This document shows, one piece after another, positions 56,318-64,000 of a DNA stretch of 64,000 bases. The DNA is taken from contig NZ_LMIO01000002.1 of assembly GCF_001428745.1 (NCBI RefSeq), positions 124,001-188,000 on the forward strand, given 5' to 3'. The notes under the pieces are model-generated. The model was not told the origin of the DNA, made no database searches, and was given only the letters and a program-made list of their open reading frames with translations. The position numbers and the translations under genes are program-made. Each line of letters opens with the position of its first letter. Position 1 is the stretch's first letter. Origin of the DNA: Leifsonia sp. Root227 (lineage in GTDB: Bacteria > Actinomycetota > Actinomycetes > Actinomycetales > Microbacteriaceae).

Positions 56318-58653
56318 TGGCCGCCGACCGTCCTGCCCGACAGCGGCTGCGCGTCTCCGGCGTCGCCGTCGACACGGCGTTCGCCATCGTCGCCACCGGC
56401 CTCGCCGCCTTCGCGTTCTGGCCGGTGTACCAGTCGACCGCGTTCGCGATCATGCTGGGCGTGACACTGCTGGTCGGAGCGGTCATCGCGGTGCTCGGCG
56501 CCGTGTTCCGCTGGCCGAGCATCGTGATCGCACCGCTGGTGGTGGTCGTCTACCTCGGCCTCGGGGTGCAGCTCGCCGTGCCTGGCGAGGCGACGGCGGG
56601 CGGGCTCCTTCCGACGGCGCAGGGGTTCGGCGACCTGGTGCGCGCCACCTGGCTGAGCTGGAAGCAGCTCGTCACCATCTCGCTGCCTGTCGGGTCGTAC
56701 CAGGCGCTGCTGGTGCCCGCGTTCATCCTGACGCTGATCGCGGTCGTCGCCACCGTGTCGACAGCGCTGCGCTCTCCGCGGGGCGAGCTGGCGGCCCTGC
56801 CGCCGATCCTGCTCATGCTGGCCGGCATCCTGCTCGGGTCGGGCACCTCCGCCGTTCCGCTGTGGCTGGCGCTCAGCCTGTTCGCCGTGCTGCTGGCGTG
56901 GATGATCCGGTTCCGGCTGCGACGGCGTGCTGCGTCCGTGCTCAGCCTCACCGAGCAGAGCGGCGTGGTCGTCGAGTCGGCCCGCGACCGGCGGCTGACC
57001 GTGGGCCGCACGGTGGTCGGCGCCGCCGTGATCGTCGCCATCGCGGGGGTCGCAGGCACTGCCGCATCCGTGCTGGTCCCGCCCTCCACCGAGCGGCAGG
57101 TGGTCAGGACGGCCGTCGAGCAGCCGTTCGACCCCCGCTCGTACCCGAGCCCGCTGAGCGGCTTCCGCTCCTATCTGGAGCCGGCACGCGCCGACCTGCC
57201 GATGCTCACGGTCGACGGCCTGCCCTCCGACAGGCGGCTGCGCATCGCGACCCTCGACACCTACGACGGCGTGACGTACTCGGTGGGCACCGACCAGCTC
57301 TCCAGCGCCTCAGGATCGTTCACGCGCGTGCCGTACCGGATGGACCAGGCCGGCGTCGTCGGGAAGCGGGACACCATCTCGGTGACCGTGCGCGACTACC
57401 GAGGCCCGTGGATCCCCGGCAGCGGCCAACTGCAGCAGATCACCTTCCACGGCTCCGCGGCTCCGACGCTCTCCGGCGCGTTCTTCTACAACGACGTCAC
57501 CGGCACGGGCGCTGTCACCCGCGGCCTGTCGACGGGCGACAGCTACACGATGGATGCGGTGGTCAAGCCGGAGGTGACGGCCGCCGGTCTCGCCACGGCC
57601 GCCCCCGGCAGCGCGATCGTCCCGAAGCCCGCGATCATCCCGGACGAGCTGGCGCAGACGCTGCAGAAGTACACGGCGGGCGTGACGGGCGCTGGCGCGA
57701 AGCTCGCAGCAGCTCTCGACGGTCTCGCGGCGGACGGCTACATCAGCCACGGCATCGGAGCGGACGAGCCGCCGAGCCGCTCCGGGCACGGCGCAGACCG
57801 CATCACGGAACTGCTCACGGACATGCCGATGCTGGGCGACCAGGAGCAGTACGCGGTGACCGCCGCCCTGATGGCCCGCCAGCTCGGCTTCCCTGCCCGC
57901 GTGGTGGTCGGGTTCGTCGCTCCGAAGGATCAGGCGAGCTCGGCCAGGGTCACCTTCACCGGCTCAGACATCTCGGCGTGGATCGAAGTGCAGACGACGG
58001 ACGGCTGGGTCACGGTCGACCCGACCCCGCCGATCCGCCCTGTGCCGCCGAAGCAGCCGGACCAGCCGACCCAGATCACCCGTCCGCAGACCAACGTGCA
58101 GCCCCCTGTCGACGACACTCCTGCGCAGCCGGACGATCCGCCCCAGGCGCAGGTCGACAAGAGCAACACCCCGCAGCCCAACCCGGTGCTGGATGCGCTC
58201 ATCGCCGTGCTCACGATCGTCGGCTGGACGGTGCTCGGCCTCGCCGTCCTCTCCGCGCCGTTCCTCGCCGTGCTCGCCGCCAAGTGGCGCCGCAGAGCAC
58301 TGCGGCGCAGGGCGCCGACCTCGGTGGAGCGGATCGCGGGCGGCTGGCGCGAGTTCGCGGACACCGCGGTCGACCACGGATACGATCCGCCGCCTGCCGC
58401 GACCCGGAAGGAGTTCGCGGGGACCATCGGCGGCTCGCGGGCGAGCGCCCTGGCAGCGGTCGCCGACCGCGCCGTCTTCAGCCCGATCGCCCCCACCCAG
58501 GAGGAAGCCGACACGGTCTGGAAGGCCGTCGACGAACTGCGCGGCCAGCTCGGCAAGCGCGACACACGGTGGAAGCGGATGCTGGCGGCGGTTTCGCTCC
58601 GCTCGCTCGGCTACCGTGGGTGGAGAGGCAACGGAAGGAAAGGCAGACGATGA
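56317..58653 (+). CDS. Transglutaminase-like membrane protein lacking catalytic Cys and His
   Basis: A 778-residue protein. About six membrane helices occupy residues 15-260. A large extracytoplasmic domain follows, then a Pro/Gln-rich linker, one more membrane helix (about 625-655) and a cytoplasmic tail. The transglutaminase core is recognisable, but GDCEQ reads GDQEQYA (Gln509 for Cys), HAWVEV reads SAWIEV (Ser553 for His), and only Asp568 in VTVDPTPP remains. It is therefore a probable pseudoenzyme. In MoxR-DUF58-transglutaminase operons this protein normally completes the module. The stop overlaps the final gene as ATGA. Confidence 0.9.
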   Translation: MAADRPARQRLRVSGVAVDTAFAIVATGLAAFAFWPVYQSTAFAIMLGVTLLVGAVIAVLGAVFRWPSIVIAPLVVVVYLGLGVQLAVPGEATAGGLLPTAQGFGDLVRATWLSWKQLVTISLPVGSYQALLVPAFILTLIAVVATVSTALRSPRGELAALPPILLMLAGILLGSGTSAVPLWLALSLFAVLLAWMIRFRLRRRAASVLSLTEQSGVVVESARDRRLTVGRTVVGAAVIVAIAGVAGTAASVLVPPSTERQVVRTAVEQPFDPRSYPSPLSGFRSYLEPARADLPMLTVDGLPSDRRLRIATLDTYDGVTYSVGTDQLSSASGSFTRVPYRMDQAGVVGKRDTISVTVRDYRGPWIPGSGQLQQITFHGSAAPTLSGAFFYNDVTGTGAVTRGLSTGDSYTMDAVVKPEVTAAGLATAAPGSAIVPKPAIIPDELAQTLQKYTAGVTGAGAKLAAALDGLAADGYISHGIGADEPPSRSGHGADRITELLTDMPMLGDQEQYAVTAALMARQLGFPARVVVGFVAPKDQASSARVTFTGSDISAWIEVQTTDGWVTVDPTPPIRPVPPKQPDQPTQITRPQTNVQPPVDDTPAQPDDPPQAQVDKSNTPQPNPVLDALIAVLTIVGWTVLGLAVLSAPFLAVLAAKWRRRALRRRAPTSVERIAGGWREFADTAVDHGYDPPPAATRKEFAGTIGGSRASALAAVADRAVFSPIAPTQEEADTVWKAVDELRGQLGKRDTRWKRMLAAVSLRSLGYRGWRGNGRKGRR

Positions 58654-59231
58654 ACTGTCGGGTGTGTGGCAGCGAATTGTCGGACGGTACCCTGTTCTGC
58701 GGCAACTGCGGGAGCTCGGTCACGGCGGCGCGGGTTCGCCCTCCCGCGGTCGCGGATGCGCGGCCCTCCGACACCTCCATCGTGGAGCGCCTGCCCAAGC
58801 CGGCGGTCGCCGGCCGGTTCCTCGGCGCGGCGGACGCCCCGCAGGAGGACGAGGCGCCCGTCCTGGTCGAGGACATCGAGTCCGCGCCTCCCGCAGAGCC
58901 GTCCACGGTCACGTACACGCTCAGTTTCTCCACCGGCCCGAGCGTCGAGGTGTCTGGCGGCGGACTGATCGGGCGGCGTCCGATCACCCAGCCGGGGGAG
59001 CAGGTCGACCAGCTGATCACCGTCGACGACCCCGCCAGGAGCGTGTCGAAGACGCACCTCGAGTTCGGCATCGAGGCGGGGGAGCTGTGGATCTGCGACA
59101 GGTACTCCGGCAACGGGACGGTCGCGCATCCACTGGGCGGCGTCGCGCGGCTCTGCGAGGCCGGCCGCCGCTACCGCGTCACCCGCGGCACGCGCGTCGA
59201 GATCGGCGACCAGTGGTTCGACGTCAGCTGA
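58650..59231 (+). CDS. Zinc-ribbon and FHA-domain protein, last gene of the cluster
   Basis: A 193-residue protein. The N-terminus is a zinc ribbon, CRVCGSELSDGTLFCGNCG (four Cys in CxxC pairs). An acidic, proline-rich linker follows, then an FHA domain (about 95-190) with IGRRPITQPGEQ, SVSKTHLEF and YSGNGTVAHP. A threonine near the N-terminal linker (PSDTSIVERL) could be a kinase target. Like the first FHA protein it is a likely reader of kinase signalling. Overlaps the preceding gene by four bases and ends the operon. Confidence 0.9.
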   Translation: MNCRVCGSELSDGTLFCGNCGSSVTAARVRPPAVADARPSDTSIVERLPKPAVAGRFLGAADAPQEDEAPVLVEDIESAPPAEPSTVTYTLSFSTGPSVEVSGGGLIGRRPITQPGEQVDQLITVDDPARSVSKTHLEFGIEAGELWICDRYSGNGTVAHPLGGVARLCEAGRRYRVTRGTRVEIGDQWFDVS

Positions 59232-59357
59232 CCTGACGTCGCGCCCCCGCGCTCGTACACCCGCGGTCTCCCACCCGCGCTCGCCCACCCTCGGACTCCG
59301 TTGGACCGGAGATTCCGGCGCATCCAGCCGTCTTCTCCTTCCGAACGGACACCGCGA

Positions 59358-59418
59358 CGGCGTGTCGCGCGAGAACTCCTGCGGAGCGCTCACGCAGGAG
59401 TTTGTCCGCGACACGCCG
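59358..59418. repeat. Hairpin D1 with inverted GCGACACGCCG cores
   Basis: The arms are CGGCGTGTCGCG (59358-59369) and CGCGACACGCCG (59407-59418); the family core is thus present twice, facing each other. A nested 10-bp stem AACTCCTGCG/CGCAGGAGTT lies inside. In hairpins A-C the single core sits in the loop instead. Confidence 0.8.
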
Positions 59419-59426
59419 ATCTGGAC

Positions 59427-59479
59427 TCCGTAACGCAGGAGATCCCGGCCGAAAGGGCCGGGATCTCCTGCGTTACGGA
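59427..59479. terminator. Bidirectional terminator D2 between convergent genes
   Basis: A perfect 24-bp stem (59427-59450 and 59456-59479) closes on the five-base loop GAAAG. It lies between the zinc-ribbon/FHA gene and alanine dehydrogenase, which converge. It lacks a T-run. The remaining bases 59232-59357 hold no gene I can support. Confidence 0.85.
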
Positions 59480-59489
59480 ACGGCGGCCG

Positions 59490-60605
59490 TTAGGCGAGCG
59501 CGTCGGCGACGGTGGACGACGACAGGCCGTGCGCCTCGGCCACGGCGGCGTTGGTGACGCTTCCGGCGTGCACGTTGAGGCCTAGGGCCAGCGAGGCGTC
59601 TGCGGACAGCGCGTCGCGCCAGCCGCGGTTGGCGATGGCGCGGGCGTATGGCAGCGTGGCGTTCGTCAGCGCGTACGTCGAGGTGTGCGGCACGGCGCCC
59701 GGCATGTTCGCGACGCAGTAGAACAGCGACTGGTGCACGGTGAACGTGGGGTCGGCGTGCGTCGTCGGGTGCGAGTCGGCGAAGCAGCCGCCCTGGTCGA
59801 CCGCGATGTCGACGAGCACACTGCCCGGCTTCATCCGGGAGACCAGCTCGTTGCTGACGAGCTTCGGCGCCTTCGCGCCAGGCACGAGCACGGAGCCGAT
59901 GACGAGGTCGGAGGCGACCACAGCCTTGTCGATCTCGAAGCTGTTCGACGCGATGGTCTTGATGCGGCCGGAGTACAGCGCATCCAGTTCGCGCAGCCGG
60001 GCGATGTTCGTGTCGAGCACGGTGACCTCGGCGCCGAGGCCGACAGCGACGGATGTGGCGTTGGTGCCCGCGACGCCGCCGCCGAGCACGGTGACGACGG
60101 CCGGGTGGGTGCCCGGCACGCCGGGGATGAGGAGGCCGGGGCCGCCGTTCGGCTTCAGCATCGTGTTCGCGCCGACGATCGGGGCGAGCCGGCCGGCCAC
60201 CTCGCTCATCGGGGCGAGAAGGGGGAGCGCCCTGGAGGGGAGCTGGACGGTCTCGTACGCGATCGCGGTGACCCCGGAGTCGATCAGCGCGCGGGTCAGC
60301 GCTTCCTCAGCGGCGAGATGCAGGTAGGTGAACAGCACGAGCCCCTGACGGAAATAGTCGTACTCGCTCTCGACAGGCTCCTTGACCTTGAGCACCAGGT
60401 CGGCGATCTGCCAGGTGGATGCGGCGTCCGGCAGGATCGTCGCGCCGGCGGAGACGTAGAGCTCGTCCGGGATCGAGGAGCCGACCCCCGCCTGCGTCTC
60501 CACGTACACCTCGTGTCCGTTCGCCACGAGGTCGTGCACGCCGGCCGGGGTGATCGCCACCCGGAACTCGTTGTTCTTGATCTCGCGGGGGATCGCGACC
60601 TTCAT
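59490..60605 (-). CDS. ald: Alanine dehydrogenase
   Basis: NAD-dependent interconversion of alanine with pyruvate and ammonia. I start at ATG 60605 (MKVAIPREIKNNEFRVAITP), with AAGGAG upstream, giving 371 residues, the normal length. Key parts are the lysine-containing LVLKVKEPVESEY, YLHLAAEEALT, the Rossmann motif VTVLGGGVAGTNATSVA and DQGGCFADSHPTTH. It is divergent from a polyamine importer and convergent to the FHA cluster. Regulation by an Lrp/AsnC factor is common for ald genes, but none is directly adjacent. Confidence 0.96.
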   Translation of the reverse strand: MKVAIPREIKNNEFRVAITPAGVHDLVANGHEVYVETQAGVGSSIPDELYVSAGATILPDAASTWQIADLVLKVKEPVESEYDYFRQGLVLFTYLHLAAEEALTRALIDSGVTAIAYETVQLPSRALPLLAPMSEVAGRLAPIVGANTMLKPNGGPGLLIPGVPGTHPAVVTVLGGGVAGTNATSVAVGLGAEVTVLDTNIARLRELDALYSGRIKTIASNSFEIDKAVVASDLVIGSVLVPGAKAPKLVSNELVSRMKPGSVLVDIAVDQGGCFADSHPTTHADPTFTVHQSLFYCVANMPGAVPHTSTYALTNATLPYARAIANRGWRDALSADASLALGLNVHAGSVTNAAVAEAHGLSSSTVADALA

Positions 60606-60956
60606 GGGGCTCCTTACACATCGACGTGGTGATTCGATCATCACCCTAACCTGAAGTGACCGACGATTTCGACTGTCTGACGGTCGAATTTGTGCTGATT
60701 TCGTGAATTCTCAGCGAGGTAGGGACGAATTCCGCCAGCCCGGACTCGCCAAACGAGGCCCCGCGACGGTTTCCCCGGCGAAATGGTCGATTCGGAACGG
60801 ATTTCGTGAAGATTATGTTTTCCGAATGGACGTTTTGCCCATCGGATGATGCGCTGCGCACCGGCCGTGTGCCAGGATCGACCCACCGCACGGCACACCG
60901 GAGTGCGCGGCGGGTTGTTGTGCGTGATCGTGTTCGACCCCGAAGGAGCACCACTC
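60606..60956. promoter_or_regulatory. 350-base divergent control region between ald and the polyamine importer
   Basis: AT-richer than its surroundings. GATTTCGTGAA occurs twice, near 60697 and 60802. CGAATTTGTGCTGATTTC (60685-60702) agrees at 14 of 18 positions with a block upstream of aldehyde dehydrogenase 1 (41252-41269). TATGTT near 60813 is a possible -10. Small frames inside, including an extension of the importer gene upstream, lack ribosome sites. Confidence 0.5.
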
Positions 60957-62171
60957 GTGAATTCCAGGCAGCTTCCGCAAGACCCGATGATCCAGAAACT
61001 GGTGCAGTCCGCCAGACGTTCGCAACTGACCAGGCGCGGTCTCCTCGCCGGTGCGGGCGCGAGTGCAGCGGCACTGGCCCTCGCCGCGTGTTCGACAGGA
61101 GGGGCGTCGAGCAAGCCGACGGCCGCCAAGGACGTCTCGTCGACGGACAAGACCATGACCTGGGCCAACTGGCAGGCGTACCTCGACCAGGACGACAACG
61201 GGAAATACCCGACGCTGGAGGCGTTCCAGAAGCAGTCGGGCATCACGGTCAAGTACGACGTCGCGGTCGACGACAACAACACCTACTACGCCAAGGTCAA
61301 GGACCAGCTCGCGCTCGGCAAGGACATCGGCGCCGACACCGTCTGTCTCACCGACTGGATGGTCGCCCGCCTCATCCGCTTCGGCTATGTGCAGTCCTTC
61401 GACGAGTCGGCCATCCCGAACAAGAAGAACCTCTCGCCTGCTCTGCAGGACGCGGACTTCGACCCCGGGCGCAAGAAGTCGCTCCCTTGGCAGAGCGGCT
61501 TCGCCGGGATCTGCTGGAACAAGTCGAAGCTCCCGAACGGCCTCAAGTCCGTCGACGACCTGTGGAAGCCGGAACTCAAGGGCAAGGTCGGCGTGCTGAG
61601 CGAGATGCGCGACACGATGGGCCTGCTGATGCTGCAGCAGGGCGTCGACATCTCCAAGAAGTTCAGCGACGACGAATACAACAAGGCCATCGACAAGCTG
61701 ACCAAGGAGGTCAGCGACGGCCAGATCCGCAACATCAAGGGCAACTCGTACCTCAACGACCTGAAGAGCGGAGACACCCTCGCCGCGATCTGCTGGTCCG
61801 GCGACATCACCCAGCTGAACGCCGAGGCCGGCGACAACTGGGAGTTCATCCTCCCTGAGGCGGGCGGAACCCTCTGGAGCGACAACTTCGTCATCCCGAT
61901 CGGCTCCCCGCGCAAGGCCAACGCCGAGAAGCTGATCGACTACTACTACCAGCCGGAGGTCGCAGCGGAGGTCGCCGCCTGGGTGAACTACATCACCCCG
62001 GTGGTCGGCGCCAAGGAGGCCGCGATCAAGATCGACCCCGACCTCGCGGACAACCAGCTCATCTTCCCCGACGACAGCACCCTCTCGAACGCGCACATCT
62101 TCCGCACCCTCACCCCGGCAGAGGAGCAGAAGTACCAGGCGGCGTTCCAGAAGGTCATCCTGGGCGCCTGA
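60957..62171 (+). CDS. Polyamine ABC transporter substrate-binding lipoprotein
   Basis: GTG 60957, nine bases after AAGGAG, is chosen over upstream starts and gives 404 residues. The leader has a twin-arginine pattern (LTRRGLLAGAGASAAALALAAC) ending in a lipobox Cys, so it is probably exported folded by Tat and lipid-anchored. The mature part resembles PotD/PotF: MTWANWQAYLD, FQKQSGITVKYD, and the binding-site aromatic and acidic residues in ICWSGDITQLNAE. The next two genes encode the ATPase and permease. Confidence 0.9.
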   Translation: MNSRQLPQDPMIQKLVQSARRSQLTRRGLLAGAGASAAALALAACSTGGASSKPTAAKDVSSTDKTMTWANWQAYLDQDDNGKYPTLEAFQKQSGITVKYDVAVDDNNTYYAKVKDQLALGKDIGADTVCLTDWMVARLIRFGYVQSFDESAIPNKKNLSPALQDADFDPGRKKSLPWQSGFAGICWNKSKLPNGLKSVDDLWKPELKGKVGVLSEMRDTMGLLMLQQGVDISKKFSDDEYNKAIDKLTKEVSDGQIRNIKGNSYLNDLKSGDTLAAICWSGDITQLNAEAGDNWEFILPEAGGTLWSDNFVIPIGSPRKANAEKLIDYYYQPEVAAEVAAWVNYITPVVGAKEAAIKIDPDLADNQLIFPDDSTLSNAHIFRTLTPAEEQKYQAAFQKVILGA

Positions 62172-63370
62172 TGGCACGCGGAGCGTTCGCCGAGTCCGGC
62201 GCCGACCTGCAACTGGTCGGGATCAAGAAGCGGTTCCCCGGGTTCACAGCGATCGAGAACCTCGACCTGACCATCCCGGCAGGCTCGTTCTTCGCACTGC
62301 TCGGGCCGAGTGGATGCGGGAAGACCACCACTCTGCGCCTCGTCGCCGGCCTGGAGGAGCCGACAGAGGGCCAGATCATCATCGGCGGCAAGGACGTCAC
62401 CAAGACCAAGCCGTTCCAGCGACCGGTCAACACGGTGTTCCAGAGCTACGCCCTGTTCCCGCACATGACCATCCTGGAGAACGTCGCCTTCGGGCTTCGC
62501 CGCCGCAAGATCGGCGATCCTGTCACGAAGGCGCACGAGGCGCTGCGGCTGGTCGAGCTCGACCATCTCGCCGCGCGCAGGCCGGCGCAGCTCTCCGGCG
62601 GCCAGCAGCAGCGCGTCGCGCTCGCCCGAGCCGTGGTCAACCGTCCTGCCCTGCTGCTCCTGGACGAGCCGCTCGGCGCTCTCGACCTGAAACTGCGGCG
62701 CCAGATGCAGCTCGAGCTGAAGTCGATCCAGACCGAGGTCGGCCTCACCTTCGTGCACGTCACGCACGACCAGGAGGAGGCCATGACCATGGCAGACACC
62801 GTCGCCGTGATGAACAAGGGCGAGATCGAGCAGATGGGCGCGCCCGCCGTGCTCTACGAGCTGCCGGCCACCGTGTTCGTCGCCAACTTCCTCGGCCAGT
62901 CGAACCTGTTCGTCGGCCCGATCCTGGATGGCGGAGGGGACGTCCTCGGCGTCGACGTCGCGGGCCAGCGCATCCAGGTGCCGCGCTCACGTGCCCAGCG
63001 CAACACCGGAAACGTCACGGTCGGCGTCCGTCCGGAGAAGCTGACGCTGCACCCTGACCCCTCCGGCATCCCGTCCGGGGCGAACCTGCTCGGCCCCGGC
63101 CGTGTGATCGACGTCTCGTTCAGCGGCGTGAGTACTCAGTACCTGGTGGATGTGCCTGGGGCCGGAACGATCGTGGTCTTCGCGCAGAACCTCTCCAGCG
63201 GACCCGTCGCCTCCCTGGGCGGAGAGGTGTGGATCGCCTGGGACCCGTCGCACACCTTCGTGCTCGCCGACGAGCCGCCGGCGGACGGCAGGTTCGCGGA
63301 CGACTCCGACACCCAGATGATCGCGACCCAGGTCAAGGAGCGCATGCTGACGGAGCTCGAGGAGGCCTGA
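62171..63370 (+). CDS. Polyamine ABC transporter ATPase (PotA-type)
   Basis: A 399-residue importer ATPase. Walker [14 protein letters not shown]-loop [11 protein letters not shown], signature [15 protein letters not shown], Walker [13 protein letters not shown] and H-loop VTHDQEEAM are all canonical. A C-terminal TOBE regulatory domain follows (about 245-360), and the last 40 residues are acidic. One-base overlap with the gene before and after (TGATG). Confidence 0.94.
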   Translation: MARGAFAESGADLQLVGIKKRFPGFTAIENLDLTIPAGSFFALLGPSGCGKTTTLRLVAGLEEPTEGQIIIGGKDVTKTKPFQRPVNTVFQSYALFPHMTILENVAFGLRRRKIGDPVTKAHEALRLVELDHLAARRPAQLSGGQQQRVALARAVVNRPALLLLDEPLGALDLKLRRQMQLELKSIQTEVGLTFVHVTHDQEEAMTMADTVAVMNKGEIEQMGAPAVLYELPATVFVANFLGQSNLFVGPILDGGGDVLGVDVAGQRIQVPRSRAQRNTGNVTVGVRPEKLTLHPDPSGIPSGANLLGPGRVIDVSFSGVSTQYLVDVPGAGTIVVFAQNLSSGPVASLGGEVWIAWDPSHTFVLADEPPADGRFADDSDTQMIATQVKERMLTELEEA

Positions 63371-64000
63371 TGGCGCTCGCTGCCTTCTCGACGGCCGCGC
63401 CGCCGACCCAGGATCAGGAGCCTGCGCAGCGCCGCAGGAGCGGCATCGCCCTGGTGCTGCTGCTGCCCGGCGTGCTGTACCTGGTGCTGTTCTTCCTCAC
63501 GCCGCTGGTCTCGCTGATCATCACGTCGTTCCAGACCCCGGTCGTCGACGGCGACATCGGCCAGTACCAGGCCGCCTTCCAGTGGCAGAACTACACGGAT
63601 GCGATCGCCGAGTACTGGCCGCAGATCATCCGGTCGTTCGTCTACGCGATCATCGCCACGGCGGCCGCCCTGGTGATCAGCTACCCGCTGGCGTACTTCA
63701 TCGGCGTGAAGGTGCGGAAGTACCCCCTGGTGCAGAACCTGCTGATGACCCTCGTCATCGCGCCGTTCTTCATCAGCTTCCTGCTCCGCACGCTGGCCTG
63801 GAAGCAACTGCTCTCCGACGACTCCTGGTTCACCAGCTCGCTGAAGGCGCTGTCGATCCTGCCTCCGGACGCGCACGTCACCGGCACGGCGTTCTCTGTC
63901 ATCTTCGGTCTGACGTACAACTTCATCCCGTTCATGACCCTGCCGCTCTACTCGACGCTGGAGCGGCTGGACGTCCGCTATCTCGAAGCCGGCTCCGACC
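63370..64000 (+). CDS. Polyamine ABC transporter permease (PotB-type), partial
   Basis: The first 210 codons are present and the gene runs off the right edge. After a 25-residue hydrophilic start come LVLLLPGVLYLVLFFLTPLV and further membrane helices, with IIRSFVYAIIATAAALVISYPLAYFIGVK typical of the MetI-like permease fold. The EAA-type ATPase-contact loop should follow LPLYSTLERLDVRYLEAGSD, which is its beginning. A PotC partner is expected beyond the window. Confidence 0.92.
   Translation, partial: MALAAFSTAAPPTQDQEPAQRRRSGIALVLLLPGVLYLVLFFLTPLVSLIITSFQTPVVDGDIGQYQAAFQWQNYTDAIAEYWPQIIRSFVYAIIATAAALVISYPLAYFIGVKVRKYPLVQNLLMTLVIAPFFISFLLRTLAWKQLLSDDSWFTSSLKALSILPPDAHVTGTAFSVIFGLTYNFIPFMTLPLYSTLERLDVRYLEAGSD

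Overview
The window is high-GC DNA with GTG/TTG starts and dense 1-4 base stop/start overlaps. It carries argS, lysA, hom, thrC, thrB, rho, prfA, prmC, the Sua5-family gene, wecA, atpI and the atp operon in the order usual for Actinobacteria. The long delta subunit of ATP synthase, the disordered insertion in Rho and the gene set suggest a member of Microbacteriaceae (Leifsonia-like). The family assignment is inference. I see no insertion sequence, prophage, CRISPR array or rRNA. One tRNA, Arg(CCG), is present.

Layout. 0-1.3 kb: the first codons of a minus-strand gene, then msrB-msrA. 1.3-2.1 kb: tRNA-Arg and a secreted lipoprotein. 2.2-13.4 kb: argS, an LmeA-like protein, lysA-hom-thrC-thrB, rho and prfA. 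13.4-15.0 kb: cysK-cysE, convergent to prfA. 15.1 kb: prmC. 16-19.5 kb: a TetR regulator divergent from a DrrAB-type exporter, then a HAD hydrolase. 19.6-29.1 kb: Sua5-type tRNA modification enzyme, wecA, atpI-like gene and atpBEFHAGDC. 29.1-30.5 kb: a P-loop kinase and yaaA. 31-32.1 kb: ogt-tag DNA alkylation repair pair. 32.2-37.8 kb: aldo/keto reductase, a second TetR regulator and a heterodimeric ABC exporter. 37.8-44.3 kb: polyamine catabolism (FAD amine oxidoreductase, class III aminotransferase, Lrp/AsnC regulator, two tandem aldehyde dehydrogenases). 44.3-59.2 kb: a tight cluster of FHA protein, PP2C phosphatase, Ser/Thr kinase, a 1985-residue Ig-like/Fn3 surface protein, MoxR ATPase, DUF58 protein, a transglutaminase-like membrane protein and a zinc-ribbon/FHA protein. 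59.5-64 kb: alanine dehydrogenase and a polyamine ABC importer, cut by the window end.

How the genes fit together. The first third is housekeeping: aspartate-family amino acids, transcription and translation termination, cell-envelope lipid-linked sugar and ATP synthesis. The polyamine genes on both sides of the kinase cluster form an uptake-plus-degradation route. The FHA/PP2C/kinase/MoxR cluster looks like a phosphorylation-controlled machine that assembles or senses something at the cell surface. Its transglutaminase-like member has lost the catalytic Cys and His, so it is probably structural.

The most unusual sequence signals are: (1) a family of long intergenic hairpins that share an 11-base core, GCGACACGCCG, with stems that vary in a compensated way; two of them lie in or beside blocks that interrupt the conserved gene order; (2) the pseudo-transglutaminase cluster; (3) an Asn/Gln/Gly-rich, prion-like insertion in Rho; (4) several promoters whose -10 box sits 6-9 bases from the start codon, implying leaderless mRNAs; (5) clear operator candidates for both TetR regulators.
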